DNA from: Opitutaceae bacterium
Lineage (GTDB): Bacteria > Verrucomicrobiota > Verrucomicrobiia > Opitutales > Opitutaceae
Length of the DNA: 64,000 nt
Assembly (NCBI GenBank): GCA_028284235.1
Contig: JANQSC010000051.1
Span: 62,001 to 126,000 of the forward strand
Direction of reading: 5' to 3'
Shown here: positions 9,175 through 18,125 of the stretch, piece by piece
How the letters are laid out: the number at the start of each line of letters is the position of its first letter
How positions within the stretch are numbered: position 1 is the first letter of the stretch
Notes under the pieces: generated by a model
The model's input: only the letters and a program-made list of their open reading frames with translations
What the model was told of the DNA's origin: nothing
Database searches by the model: none
Position numbers and translations under genes: made by a program

Positions 9175-10748
9175 GGGGCGGTGGTTAGGGGATCGCGGAC
9201 GGGCGCGGACCGGCGGGCGGTTTGTTTCTGTACAAGCAGCTCTTTCATGGCGCGGACGATTTCGGGGCGCTCGTTGTAGAGGTTGCGTGTCTGGGAGAGA
9301 TCGGCGTCGAGGTCGTACAGCTGGGCGGGCGGGGCGTCGGGTTTGAGTTTTCCGTTTTCTATGTCGCTGTTGACGTGTTTCGTGAGCAGGAGGGCGCCGG
9401 GGCCGCCGCGTTCGTAGTCGGTCTCTAGCTTGCCGCGGAAGCCGCCGCTTCCTTGGGCGTCGATGTAGACCCACTTGCCTTTGCGCAGGGTCAAATGGGT
9501 TTTTCTCAAGGCGCTGAGGACGAGATGGTCGCGGATTTGGGACTGGGGCGATCCGGTGAGGGCAGGGAGGATGTTAAAACTGTCGGGGGCTTCCGCGTCG
9601 GTGAGGGGCTGATCGACGAGCGCGGCCATGGTGGCGAGGAAATCGACGTTGCTGACGAGTTGGTCGGACACGGTTCCGGCGGGAACGCGCCCCGGCCAGC
9701 GGGCGATCAATGGAACGCGGTGCCCGCCTTCCCAGGCACCGAACTTGAAGCCGAGGAGGTCGTGGTTCAGTCGGTGGCCCGCTTTCCAGGCGTCTTGTCC
9801 GCCGACGTTAAACATGCCGCCGTTGTCGCTGGTGAATAGGACGAGGGTGTTTTCAGCGAGGCCTTCCGCTTCCAGCGTATCCATAATCTCACCCACCATC
9901 CAATCGAGCTCGTGTATATAGTCGCCGTAGCGTCCGCATTCGCTGGTGCCGACGAATCGCTCGGCGGGGGTGAACGGGTGGTGGATATTGGTGGTGGCCA
10001 GGTAGAGGAAGAAAGGTTGTTGCTTGTTCGCCTGTATCCATTGGATGGATTTTTCGGTTAGGACGGTTCCGACTTCCCGGTCTCGGTAGAGGGCGTGAGC
10101 GGCGTCGGCTCCTCCGATGTCGTCGAGTTTCCGTTTCTCCGGGAAGACTTGCGTGTTGGCTCGCTGCCCGTAGACGAACGGGTCTTCGGGAACGAGGCCG
10201 ACGACGCGATGGTTTTCCACGTAGACGAAGGGCGGGTGGCTGTTGACGACAGGGACGCCGTAGTAGTAGTCGAAACCGAGCTCAAGCGGTCCCGGTTTCA
10301 GGTCGCCGTTCCAGTCGGGAGTTTCCTTCCCGAATCCCAAGTGCCATTTGCCGATGCAGGCGGTGGCGTATCCGGCCCGCTTCATGATGTCGGCGATGGT
10401 GGTTTGCTCGGGATCGATGATCAGGCCGACTTTGAGAAACACGGGCGACCAGTGGTCGCCGCGGAAGGCATACTCGCCGGTGATTAGGCAGTAGCGTGAA
10501 GGCGTGCATACAGCGGACGCGGAATGGGCGTCGGTGAACCGGCGTCCTTCGGCGGCGAGCTGGTCGATGCGCGTCGTTTGGACGTGGGTGGCTCCGTAGC
10601 AGCTCAGGTCGCCGTAGCCGAGGTCGTCCGCGTTGATAATGACAACGTTGGGGGTTCCGCGCAGTCCACATGTAATTGAAAACAGAATACAAAGAAGGCG
10701 AACGCGATTGACGAGCGATTGGGGGATTTGGGGTGTGCGAGAATTCAT
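9171..10748 (-). CDS. Sulfatase (type I, Cys-type), a-type paralogue
   Basis: 525 residues. The N-terminus has a hydrophobic segment (about 18-30) that serves as signal peptide. Metal Asp pair NADDLGYGD (D41, D42), formylglycine motif C-T-P-S-R at 81-85, then KWHLGFG and the DWNGDLKPGPLELGFD insert shared with the other a-type genes. Probably exported and acts on sulfated carbohydrate. It overlaps the b-type gene downstream by ATGA, reproducing the arrangement at 6175-6178, and follows the third a-type gene after a 95-bp spacer with a hairpin. Confidence 0.93.
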   Translation of the reverse strand: MNSRTPQIPQSLVNRVRLLCILFSITCGLRGTPNVVIINADDLGYGDLSCYGATHVQTTRIDQLAAEGRRFTDAHSASAVCTPSRYCLITGEYAFRGDHWSPVFLKVGLIIDPEQTTIADIMKRAGYATACIGKWHLGFGKETPDWNGDLKPGPLELGFDYYYGVPVVNSHPPFVYVENHRVVGLVPEDPFVYGQRANTQVFPEKRKLDDIGGADAAHALYRDREVGTVLTEKSIQWIQANKQQPFFLYLATTNIHHPFTPAERFVGTSECGRYGDYIHELDWMVGEIMDTLEAEGLAENTLVLFTSDNGGMFNVGGQDAWKAGHRLNHDLLGFKFGAWEGGHRVPLIARWPGRVPAGTVSDQLVSNVDFLATMAALVDQPLTDAEAPDSFNILPALTGSPQSQIRDHLVLSALRKTHLTLRKGKWVYIDAQGSGGFRGKLETDYERGGPGALLLTKHVNSDIENGKLKPDAPPAQLYDLDADLSQTRNLYNERPEIVRAMKELLVQKQTARRSAPVRDPLTTAP

Positions 10749-10775
10749 TTGAGGAGAGGGGTAGGGTCTCCCGAA

Positions 10776-10821
10776 GAGGGGTCAGCGGAAATAACAACCA
10801 CACGCTAACCGCTGGCCCCTC
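10776..10821. repeat. Hairpin between two sulfatase genes
   Basis: GAGGGGTCAGCGG at 10776-10788 pairs with CCGCTGGCCCCTC at 10809-10821 with one mismatch and a 20-base loop. No T-tract follows on the minus strand, so it may be an mRNA processing or attenuation structure, or a decayed repeat, rather than a classical terminator. Confidence 0.6.
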
Positions 10822-10843
10822 GTTTTGCAAAACAATAGAGCGG

Positions 10844-12412
10844 CTACTTCTCGACGGGTGGTTGTCTTAGATTGATCCAGCCGATGCGTTGCGTATCCGG
10901 GATTTTGGCTCGGTAGCCGTCGAGAGCCCGTTCCAAGCCTTGGACGATTTCTGGATATCGTTCGTACACGTTGTTTGTTTGATAGGGATCCGCGTCTAGG
11001 TTGTAGAGTTGCGCGGGCGGGGCGTCGGCCCGTAGCGACCCGTAAGCGTAGTCGCTGTGGGCTCTTCCTGCGAAGTGGAGAGCGGGCCCGCCGGCGAGGA
11101 GGTGATTTCCGGGGGCGGCTCCTTGGAATCCGCCGGATCCTTGTTTGGGGATATAGACCCAGTCGCCGTGGCGAATGGAAAGGTGCATGGGGCTGTTGGG
11201 AGTGATGACCATCGTGTTGCGCAGCGGTCGATCCGGATTGCCAACCAGGGTTTCCAACTGATTGATGCTATCGATGTCGCGGTCGGCTTCGATGGGACGC
11301 TCGATGATGGCGGCGAACGTTGCCAGGAGATCGATTTGGGAAATGAGCTGGTCGGAGGTCGAGTTCGCGGGGATTTTTCCGGGCCACTTCGCGATGAACG
11401 GGACGCGATGGCCGCCTTCCCAGGCCCCGAATTTGTAGCCGAGAAGCGGGCCGTTGAGTCGGTGCCCGGCTTCCCAGGCGTTTTGCCCGGTGACGTGGAG
11501 CATGCCGCCGTTGTCGCTGGTGAAAATCACCAGCGTGTTGTCAGTGGCGCCGATTTTGTCGAGGGCGTCGAGAACTTGGCCGACCATCCAGTCCAGCTCG
11601 TGTATGAAGTCGCCGTAGGGCCCGCATTCGCTGGTTCCTACGAATTGCGGCGCGGGTGTAAACGGGTGGTGGATGTTGGTGGTCGCGAGGTAGAGGAAGA
11701 AAGGCGTTTCGCTGCTTTGCTGTTCGATCCAATGGGCAGCCTTTTGCGCCAAAGTCGTTCCAATCAGTTCGTCGACGTAGAGCCGGTGGGCTGCTTCCGC
11801 TCCGCCGATTCCTTTGTATCCACTTTTCTCAGGCATCTTCTTGGTGATCGATTCCACCTGGTATTCAAAAGGGTCGTTCGGGTCGAGTCCGACGACACGG
11901 TGATTCTCGACATAGACAAACGGGGGTCCGCTATTGACGCTCGGGATGCCGTAGTAGTAGTCGAAGCCGACTTCGAGCGGCCCTGGCTTGAGATCGCCAT
12001 TCCAGTCGGGCTCGTCTACGCCAAAGCCCAAGTGCCACTTGCCGATGCACGCGGTCTCGTAGCCGGCTTCGTCGAGGATTCCGCTGATGGTGAGATCGGA
12101 AAGGTCGATGGTGAGAGGCGCTTTCAGTCCGGCCGGGCCCCAGAAGTTTTTTCTGAGCGGGTACTGACCGGTAAACAGCCCGTATCGAGAAGGCGAGCAC
12201 ACGGCGGAGGTCGAATGGGCGTCCGTGAATCGACGACCCTCCGCGGCGAGCGCGTCAATACGCGGCGTGGACACCTTTTCAGCGCCGTAGCAACTCAAGT
12301 CGCCATAGCCCAGGTCGTCCGCGTTTATGAGCACGATGTTTGGCAGGTTCCCGAGCGCGTGCGTCGCGAGCAAGGCGGTGATTACCACAATCAGTTTATT
12401 GAAGTATTTCAT
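10844..12412 (-). CDS. Sulfatase (type I, Cys-type), a-type paralogue; first of five in tandem
   Basis: 522 residues with a signal peptide ending near ALG. Metal Asp pair NADDLGYGD (D32, D33), formylglycine motif C-S-P-S-R at 72-76, KWHLGFG, and the DWNGDLKPGPLE insert of the a-type group. It is the promoter-proximal gene of the tandem sulfatase set; the 229-bp spacer upstream contains a REPIN-like repeat but no promoter that I can define with confidence. Expected to remove sulfate from an extracellular or periplasmic glycan. No sulfatase-maturating enzyme is in the window, so activation must come from a gene elsewhere. Confidence 0.93.
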   Translation of the reverse strand: MKYFNKLIVVITALLATHALGNLPNIVLINADDLGYGDLSCYGAEKVSTPRIDALAAEGRRFTDAHSTSAVCSPSRYGLFTGQYPLRKNFWGPAGLKAPLTIDLSDLTISGILDEAGYETACIGKWHLGFGVDEPDWNGDLKPGPLEVGFDYYYGIPSVNSGPPFVYVENHRVVGLDPNDPFEYQVESITKKMPEKSGYKGIGGAEAAHRLYVDELIGTTLAQKAAHWIEQQSSETPFFLYLATTNIHHPFTPAPQFVGTSECGPYGDFIHELDWMVGQVLDALDKIGATDNTLVIFTSDNGGMLHVTGQNAWEAGHRLNGPLLGYKFGAWEGGHRVPFIAKWPGKIPANSTSDQLISQIDLLATFAAIIERPIEADRDIDSINQLETLVGNPDRPLRNTMVITPNSPMHLSIRHGDWVYIPKQGSGGFQGAAPGNHLLAGGPALHFAGRAHSDYAYGSLRADAPPAQLYNLDADPYQTNNVYERYPEIVQGLERALDGYRAKIPDTQRIGWINLRQPPVEK

Positions 12413-12480
12413 GATGAGATGGTTTCAATTGAGCGTTTCGTCGGATTGTATACGAAGGCGTTCGATGTCTTAAGTTGGTT

Positions 12481-12560
12481 GTAGGGCCAGCGCTTGCGCT
12501 GTGCCGCGACGTTTAGATCTAGGTCGAACCAACGCGGCGTGGCGCAAGCGCCAGCCCTAC
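12481..12560. repeat. GTAG-ended REPIN-like element, family A (A2)
   Basis: An 80-bp element starting GTAGGGCCAGCGCTTGCGC and ending GGCGCAAGCGCCAGCCCTAC. Each end folds into its own imperfect hairpin, and the two ends are inverted copies of each other. It lies in the spacer between the ABC permease and the first tandem sulfatase. Relatives are at 24682-24760 and, truncated, at the right edge of the window. Confidence 0.85.
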
Positions 12561-12641
12561 GTCGATGACAGCTTTAAATCGAACTTCTTCTCAAGGAAGC
12601 GTCTACAATTCGGAGAAATTGCTCATCGTATATTTCTTTCG

Positions 12642-13691
12642 TTAACTGGTTTTTGAACGGGCAAGCAGTTTCCAAATTTCGAAGCGGTCGACCAGTACTC
12701 CGCCGAGGATTACCAGGGCGGTGATCACTTTGCTGAACGAGCTATCGTAGCCGAGCAGGTTGACCATGTTTTGCAGCACAAGGAGCACGGTAGTGCCGAG
12801 TATGATACCGACTACGGTACCTTCTCCACCCCGCAAGCTGCAGCCGCCCAGCACCGCTCCGGCGATGGCGTAGAGCTCGAAGAAATTCCCGTGGATGGAG
12901 GGGGTTACATCGGATGAATACCTGGCGAAGAAAAGTGCCGATATTGCTGTAAGCAACGTGCATGCTACGTAGGCGAGGCCCATAATAAACACTGTGTTCA
13001 CTCCGGAGTAGCGAGCCGCTTGTTCATTACGCCCGAGCGCTAGCAAATAGCGTCCAAACACCGACAAGTGAAGCAGATAGAATATTACTCCTGAAACGAG
13101 AACAAATGCAATAAACGCAGCTGGGAGCCCGAGAAGCTCTCCGTTAAGCAGATGCTCTAGACCCCCAATGTCGTATTTTGCATCGTAGTAGCCGATGGCG
13201 GTGTCGTGGGTCATTGTTTGCGCTAACCCTCGATAGCCAAGCAAACCACAAAGAGTTACGATGAATGCTTGCAATCGAACTTTTGCAATTAGCCATCCGT
13301 GTAGTGAACCAACGGCGACGGAAAAGAGGAGGACTACAATGATCGCGAAGCTCCAGTGCATTCCAGGAATCCATGCGTGCGAACCTGTGAGTAAGAAGAA
13401 AAACACCGTGCCAAAGAGCGCCATCAATGAGCCGACTGAGAGATCGATTCCTCCTGAAATGATTACAAGCCCCATGCCGAGGCTGAAAATCCCATACATG
13501 CCAAGCTGGCGAGAGAGGTTTTCGAGATTCCGAAGTGATAGGAATCGCGATTCGATTAAACTTTGCAGAAATCCGCTTGCTTCGGTGTTTCGGGAGAAGA
13601 TTATCGTCCAAAAGGCGACGAAAAACAAGATTACGGCGAGACATACTTCCTTGCGGTATCGATTAAAGAAACTTGATTTTTGAATTTCCAT
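12642..13691 (-). CDS. Sugar ABC transporter permease (RbsC-like)
   Basis: 349 residues with about 8-10 hydrophobic segments and the family signature GIDLSVGSLMAL near residue 80, typical of the BPD_transp_2 permeases for ribose, galactose, rhamnose and related sugars. It forms the membrane channel of an importer with the ATPase at 13700-15193, whose stop codon is 8 bp upstream, and the lipoprotein at 15269-16249. Co-directional with the sulfatases downstream, which suggests that it imports a monosaccharide or small product released by them; the actual substrate cannot be read from sequence. Confidence 0.9.
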   Translation of the reverse strand: MEIQKSSFFNRYRKEVCLAVILFFVAFWTIIFSRNTEASGFLQSLIESRFLSLRNLENLSRQLGMYGIFSLGMGLVIISGGIDLSVGSLMALFGTVFFFLLTGSHAWIPGMHWSFAIIVVLLFSVAVGSLHGWLIAKVRLQAFIVTLCGLLGYRGLAQTMTHDTAIGYYDAKYDIGGLEHLLNGELLGLPAAFIAFVLVSGVIFYLLHLSVFGRYLLALGRNEQAARYSGVNTVFIMGLAYVACTLLTAISALFFARYSSDVTPSIHGNFFELYAIAGAVLGGCSLRGGEGTVVGIILGTTVLLVLQNMVNLLGYDSSFSKVITALVILGGVLVDRFEIWKLLARSKTS

Positions 13692-13699
13692 TGTAGTTG

Positions 13700-15193
13700 T
13701 TAGTTGCCTACAAGTTCGCTCTGGTGTACTGCTAGTGTCATGATAGCTTTTTCCGAAAAATCATCTCGATTTAGAATGCCCGACAATGAGCCTTCTCTCA
13801 TCACTGCAATCCGATGGCTCATGCCTAGGAGTTCTTCCATGTCGCTTGAGATCATGATGATTGCGCATCCCGTTTCAGCTAGTCGCACCATTGCTTGGTA
13901 GATTTCCTGTCGAGCCCCCATGTCTATTCCCCTTGTTGGCTCATCGAAGATCATGACTTTCGGCTCGAGTGTCATCCACTTCGATAGCACTACCTTTTGT
14001 TGATTTCCTCCACTGAGGCTGGAAACAGGAATCTCAATCGTCGGTGCCTTTACCCCAAATTCTTGTAGCCACTCGTTCGCCTTCTCACGTTCCGAATGAA
14101 AATCGATTTTCGATCTGTTGCTAAATCGATCCAGGGAATTCAAAGTCATGTTCTCTCGAATCGACATCCCTAGTATTAGGCCGCTCGTTTTTCTGTCTTC
14201 GGGAGCGAGGAAGAGGCCGCTAGCGATCGCCTCTTTGACATTTCCGCGTTCCAATACCTTTCCGCTGACGTTGATATCGCCAGAAGGAGAAGAGTCTACT
14301 CCGAACAAGGCTTGCGCGAGCTCCGATCGTCCCGCTCCCACGAGTCCTGCTATGCCAAGAATCTCGCCAGCATGTACATCAAAGCTGGCATTTCCAAATG
14401 GCCATCTTTGAGTGCTAAAGTTATTGATAGAGAGAATCTTATCGGAATCCACAGGGTTGCATTCTGGATATATCTCACTTAAATCTCGACCGATCATCAT
14501 CGAGATCATGCTGTCGTGATGTATCTCGCCTGGCCCAAGTTCGCCCGCGTTTTCCCCGTCGCGCAGGGCGACGACTCTATCGGCGATTTGCTCGACCTCG
14601 GTGAGGCGGTGAGAGATGAAGATGATGGCCATCCCCTGGGTCTTGAGCTTGGAAACCAATTTTAATAGCGTATCCGATTCTTGGATAGACAGGCTCGATG
14701 TCGGCTCGTCGAGAATGAGAAGCTTGGCCTCCATTGACAAGGCCTTGGCGATTTCGACGAGCTGTTGCTGGCCGTTGGTGAGGTCGGAGACGGACGTCCG
14801 CGGGTCGAGGTGCAGGTCGAGTTTCTCCAGGATGGGGCGGGCCTGTTCGGCCAGCGCTTTTTGGTCGAGCATTCCGAACGTTCGCGGTTCGCGCCCCAGA
14901 AAGATGTTTCCTGCGATGTCGATATTGTCGAGGAGGTTCAGCTCTTGGTGGACGAAGCTGATTCCGAGCCGTTCCGCGGCTTTTGCCCCGTGGATTTGAA
15001 CCGGGTTTCCTTCGATGAAAATCTCGCCCGAGGTCGGGGTGTGAACTCCCCCGAGAATGTTCATCAAGGTCGACTTGCCGGCGCCGTTTTCACCAATCAG
15101 CCCGACAACTTCGCCGCTGGCGATCTCGAAGTCGACGGCGCTCAGCGCTTTGACGACGCCAAATTCTTTGGATATCTGGCGTAGCTGAAGCAT
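13700..15193 (-). CDS. Sugar ABC transporter ATP-binding protein (RbsA/MglA-like)
   Basis: 497 residues containing two ABC cassettes. The first has a standard Walker A, GENGAGKST (34-42), a signature LTNGQQQ and Walker B LLILDEPT. The second has the characteristically degenerate Walker A, GLVGAGRSE, an intact LSGGNQQK signature and IFDEPTRGID. This tandem arrangement is diagnostic of the CUT2 carbohydrate family. It powers import by the permease immediately downstream and is preceded by the binding lipoprotein across a 75-bp spacer that carries an inverted repeat. Cytoplasmic face of the inner membrane. Confidence 0.93.
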   Translation of the reverse strand: MLQLRQISKEFGVVKALSAVDFEIASGEVVGLIGENGAGKSTLMNILGGVHTPTSGEIFIEGNPVQIHGAKAAERLGISFVHQELNLLDNIDIAGNIFLGREPRTFGMLDQKALAEQARPILEKLDLHLDPRTSVSDLTNGQQQLVEIAKALSMEAKLLILDEPTSSLSIQESDTLLKLVSKLKTQGMAIIFISHRLTEVEQIADRVVALRDGENAGELGPGEIHHDSMISMMIGRDLSEIYPECNPVDSDKILSINNFSTQRWPFGNASFDVHAGEILGIAGLVGAGRSELAQALFGVDSSPSGDINVSGKVLERGNVKEAIASGLFLAPEDRKTSGLILGMSIRENMTLNSLDRFSNRSKIDFHSEREKANEWLQEFGVKAPTIEIPVSSLSGGNQQKVVLSKWMTLEPKVMIFDEPTRGIDMGARQEIYQAMVRLAETGCAIIMISSDMEELLGMSHRIAVMREGSLSGILNRDDFSEKAIMTLAVHQSELVGN

Positions 15194-15205
15194 GTTCGAA
15201 ATGAA

Positions 15206-15275
15206 GAATTAAGAATGAGGAATGAAGAACTCGGTCGGCGCTACTCCTTAATTCTTCGTTCTTCGCTCTTAATTC
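15206..15275. repeat. GAATTAAGAATG-type inverted repeat
   Basis: The arms at 15206-15229 and 15252-15275 match at 20 of 24 positions by my count, and the right arm includes the stop codon of the binding-protein gene. It sits between genes 1 and 2 of the ABC operon, where a stem-loop could set the ratio of binding protein to membrane components. It resembles the AT-rich GAAGAATTAAGAATG repeats scattered in several bacterial phyla. Confidence 0.7.
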
Positions 15276-16249
15276 AGTGACGCTTTCCAAGCGTCGCACT
15301 GGGCCTTGTAGGCAAGCCCTTCGCCTTTGCGGAGCACGCGTGTATCCACGTGGATAATTTTATTGTCGGGTACTCCTGCTTCCTGGGCGGACTTTCCTTC
15401 GACGACCATTTTGCGTAGGAGTGCCATCGATTCGTATCCAAATGTATAGGGGTCTTGAATCACCGTGCCGAAGATCTCCCCTTTGTCGATGGCCTCGAGG
15501 GTTTTGGGCGCTTCGTCGAAGGCGATGATCTTCACTTGGTCGAGCATGTCGGCGGCCCGGACTGCTTCGAGGCAGGCAGGAGCGTTGTAGCTCCACAGGC
15601 CGACCAGTCCGGCGATGTCGGGATGGGCGGTTAGCGTGTCTTCGGCGTTGGCGCGGGCCTTCGAGGCGTCGCCTCCGTCGGTACGCAGGTCGATTATTTC
15701 GATATTGGTGCCGGCGAGCACGTCCTTGATTCCTTGATACCGTTCTTGCGAATTCTGCATGTCTTTGATTCCGACGAAGACCATGATCTTTCCGCCATTG
15801 GGCAAGGCTTCCTTGATCAACTCGCCGCATTGGCGTCCGGCGGCGAGGTTGTCGGTGCCGAGGTAGCAGAGGCGGTTGCTTTCGGGGGAGTCGCTGTCGA
15901 CGGTGATCACGTGGGTGTCGGCGGCCCATTCGTTGATCATGCGAATCTGGTTTTTAGCGCTGGTGGGGCTGATGGCGACTCCCTTGACTCCGGTGACGAG
16001 GAGGTCGTCGACGATTTGCTTTTGCTTGGTGGTGGTCCCGTCACCGGCTCGGAAGTAGACCTCGATGTCGCCAAACTCGTTTTCGGCTTGTTTGGCGCCG
16101 GCTTCCGCGTAGGCCCAGAAGTCTGCGGAAACGTTGGTGATAAAGCAGAGTTTGGTCTTTTTCGCGCTCGAGGAAGCAGTATTGCTAGAGTCACTACATC
16201 CGAGCAGTGAAAACAGGGCGATGGAGGCAAAAATTTTGAGGTATTGCAT
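15269..16249 (-). CDS. Sugar ABC transporter substrate-binding lipoprotein (RbsB-like)
   Basis: 326 residues from the ATG at 16249. The N-terminus is a lipoprotein signal peptide with lipobox LLGC (Cys18), so the mature protein should be membrane-anchored. The remainder is a Peripla_BP_4 type periplasmic binding domain: AYAEAGAKQAENEF near the start, KGVAISPTS, VDSDSPESNRLCYLGTDN, and GYESMALLRKM at the end. The longer reading frame to 16474 has no signal sequence. It presents a sugar to the permease/ATPase pair downstream in the same operon. Cognate sugar unknown. Confidence 0.92.
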   Translation of the reverse strand: MQYLKIFASIALFSLLGCSDSSNTASSSAKKTKLCFITNVSADFWAYAEAGAKQAENEFGDIEVYFRAGDGTTTKQKQIVDDLLVTGVKGVAISPTSAKNQIRMINEWAADTHVITVDSDSPESNRLCYLGTDNLAAGRQCGELIKEALPNGGKIMVFVGIKDMQNSQERYQGIKDVLAGTNIEIIDLRTDGGDASKARANAEDTLTAHPDIAGLVGLWSYNAPACLEAVRAADMLDQVKIIAFDEAPKTLEAIDKGEIFGTVIQDPYTFGYESMALLRKMVVEGKSAQEAGVPDNKIIHVDTRVLRKGEGLAYKAQCDAWKASLN

Positions 16250-16634
16250 AGCCGAATTTTGATTGTGGAAGCCCCAATATTCAGCGTTCGGGAGGAATGC
16301 TTCAAATAAAAATTTCGGGTTGTGGACGGTATTTTCCCAATTGACCGGCAAATGTCGATTTTTGGTACGAATGGGGCTGGTTTTCGGTATAAATCGGAGG
16401 AAGTAGACTCGTATGCGAACGTTTCCAATGTAGGGGCGTAGCTCGCGGCGCCCGCGTAAGCGACTAGATCTCAACTATCGCGGGCGTCGCGAGCAACGCC
16501 CCTACATTAGGTTTTAGTATATTGGTCGTCTTTGAATCGGAAGATTTTCGATTTAGGAGTCGCATCGAATGGGATTGTCTCTAGTAGACCGTTTCGTAAC
16601 GCCCCCGACTTTCAAACTACTCTCCTTCGATTCC
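16250..16634. other. Divergent intergenic region between ABC and TTT operons
   Basis: 385 bp with no credible gene. It must contain the promoters of both the leftward ABC operon and the rightward TctA gene. The middle is occupied by a GTAG-ended element (16430-16505). I see no convincing operator; candidate AT-rich stretches exist near 16300-16330 and 16510-16560, but none forms a clear -35/-10 pair. Confidence 0.6.
16430..16505. repeat. GTAG-ended REPIN-like element, family D
   Basis: A 76-bp element starting GTAGGGGCGTAGCTCGCGGC and ending GCGAGCAACGCCCCTAC, two inverted hairpin arms separated by an AT-richer linker. It shares the GTAGGG and CCCTAC termini with families A and B but has different hairpin sequences. 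Confidence 0.8.
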
Positions 16635-18125
16635 ATGCAAGAAGCCCTTCAGCAGCTTTTTACCCCAATGGGTTTATTTCTCGTTCTTCTCGGGGCGTCG
16701 CTGGGCGTATTTGTGGGAGCGATACCGGGTTTGACTGGGACAATGCTCATCGCGCTTGTGCTACCGCTGACTTACGGAGCGGACCCGCAGTACGCCCTGA
16801 CCTTGTTGATAAGCATTTACGTCGGCGCGGTTAGCGGAGGGATGGTAACGGCGACGTTATTGCGGATGCCAGGAACGCCGGCGTCGATCGTGACGACCTT
16901 CGACGGCTATCCGATGGCGCAGAAAGGGCGACCGGAAAAGGCGTTGGGCCTCGCGGTGATGGCTTCGTTTGCGGGTGGGATGATTTCGTGGGGGTTTCTC
17001 GTTCTCCTTGCCAAGCCTATTGCGACGCTCTCGACGAAGTTCGGTCCCTTCGAGTATTTTACCCTCGTATTGATGGCGTTGGTTTTGATTGCGAGTATCG
17101 GAGGGAAATCGCTGTCGAAGTCATTGCTTTCTGGATTTCTCGGGATCTTGCTTTCCATGCCCGGCATCGCGGCGGCGACGGGACAGTCGCGTCTCACTTT
17201 CGGAATAACAGCTCTTAACGACGGGTTTAAATTGCTTCCGGTTTTGATTGGCCTGTTCGCTATCAACCAGATCTTCAGGGACATCGTCAACCTGAAGCAG
17301 AATTCGGAGACGACGGAGATTCAAACGAAAGGGCTCTCGCTGCGCTTCGCCGACTTTCGGAAGCAAGGGGTGAACATGGTTCGTTCGTCCGTCATCGGCA
17401 CGTGGATCGGTTTGCTGCCAGGCATCGGAGCCAACATCGGATCGGTCGCCGCGTACACGGTCGCCAAAAACGCGTCCAAGACGCCGGAGAAGTTCGGCAC
17501 GGGCCACGACGAGGGAATTGTGTCTGCGGAAGCGGCAAACAACGCGACGATCGGGGGAGCGCTCATTCCGTTAGTCGCCATGGGGCTCCCGGGGTCTGTA
17601 GTGGAAGCGGTACTACTGGGAGCGTTGGTGATCCACGGTTTGCAACCGGGCCCGCGCCTCTTCGGCGAGCATCCGGAAATGGTCTACACGATTATGGGCG
17701 CGATGTTTTTGGCGAATATCGCGATGGCGATGATCATGGGGTTTTCCATGCGCTGGCTGGCTCGAATCTCGCGGATCCCGAGCGCCTACTTGCTGCCGGT
17801 GATTTTGGTATTCTGCGTTATCGGCTCGTTTGCGCTATCGAATCGACTGTTCGATGTTTGGGTGATGCTGGCGTTTGGCGCCCTCGGGTTTATCTTGGAG
17901 TCGAAACGCATTCCTCTAGCGCCGTTCGTGATCGGATTCGTTTTGGGTCCGATTGCCGAAGAAAATCTCTCAGCTGGATTGATGGCCACCAATGGCTCGT
18001 GGCTTCCGATTTTCACGCGCCCGATCTCGATCGTCTTCTTGCTGGTTTCCCTCGTGATGCTCGCGCTCCCGATGTTGAAACGAGCGCAGTCGAGCTCAGA
18101 GAATCAACCCACTGCTGCTGAATGA
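16635..18125 (+). CDS. tctA: Tripartite tricarboxylate transporter large membrane subunit TctA (copy 1)
   Basis: 496 residues with about 11-12 membrane segments and the TctA signatures GAIPGLTGTMLIAL and LLRMPGTPASI near the N-terminus, plus GLPGSVVEAVLLGALVIHG. The start at 16635 aligns with the second TctA in this window (40632); an ATG at 16569 would add 22 residues without counterpart. TctA is the substrate channel of a cation-coupled secondary importer for carboxylates. It overlaps the following TctC-TctB fusion by ATGA (18122-18125), so the two are translationally coupled. The substrate is probably an organic or sugar acid; this is inference. Confidence 0.93.
   Translation: MQEALQQLFTPMGLFLVLLGASLGVFVGAIPGLTGTMLIALVLPLTYGADPQYALTLLISIYVGAVSGGMVTATLLRMPGTPASIVTTFDGYPMAQKGRPEKALGLAVMASFAGGMISWGFLVLLAKPIATLSTKFGPFEYFTLVLMALVLIASIGGKSLSKSLLSGFLGILLSMPGIAAATGQSRLTFGITALNDGFKLLPVLIGLFAINQIFRDIVNLKQNSETTEIQTKGLSLRFADFRKQGVNMVRSSVIGTWIGLLPGIGANIGSVAAYTVAKNASKTPEKFGTGHDEGIVSAEAANNATIGGALIPLVAMGLPGSVVEAVLLGALVIHGLQPGPRLFGEHPEMVYTIMGAMFLANIAMAMIMGFSMRWLARISRIPSAYLLPVILVFCVIGSFALSNRLFDVWVMLAFGALGFILESKRIPLAPFVIGFVLGPIAEENLSAGLMATNGSWLPIFTRPISIVFLLVSLVMLALPMLKRAQSSSENQPTAAE

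Noticed and set aside
9175..9474. Upstream extension of the sulfatase ending at 7759
   Set aside because: Arg/Pro-rich, overlaps the neighbouring sulfatase, and would place the signal peptide 100 residues inside the protein.
11057..12484. A 475-residue plus-strand open frame across the sulfatase gene
   Set aside because: Antisense to a sulfatase with all catalytic motifs; composition typical of a shadow frame.
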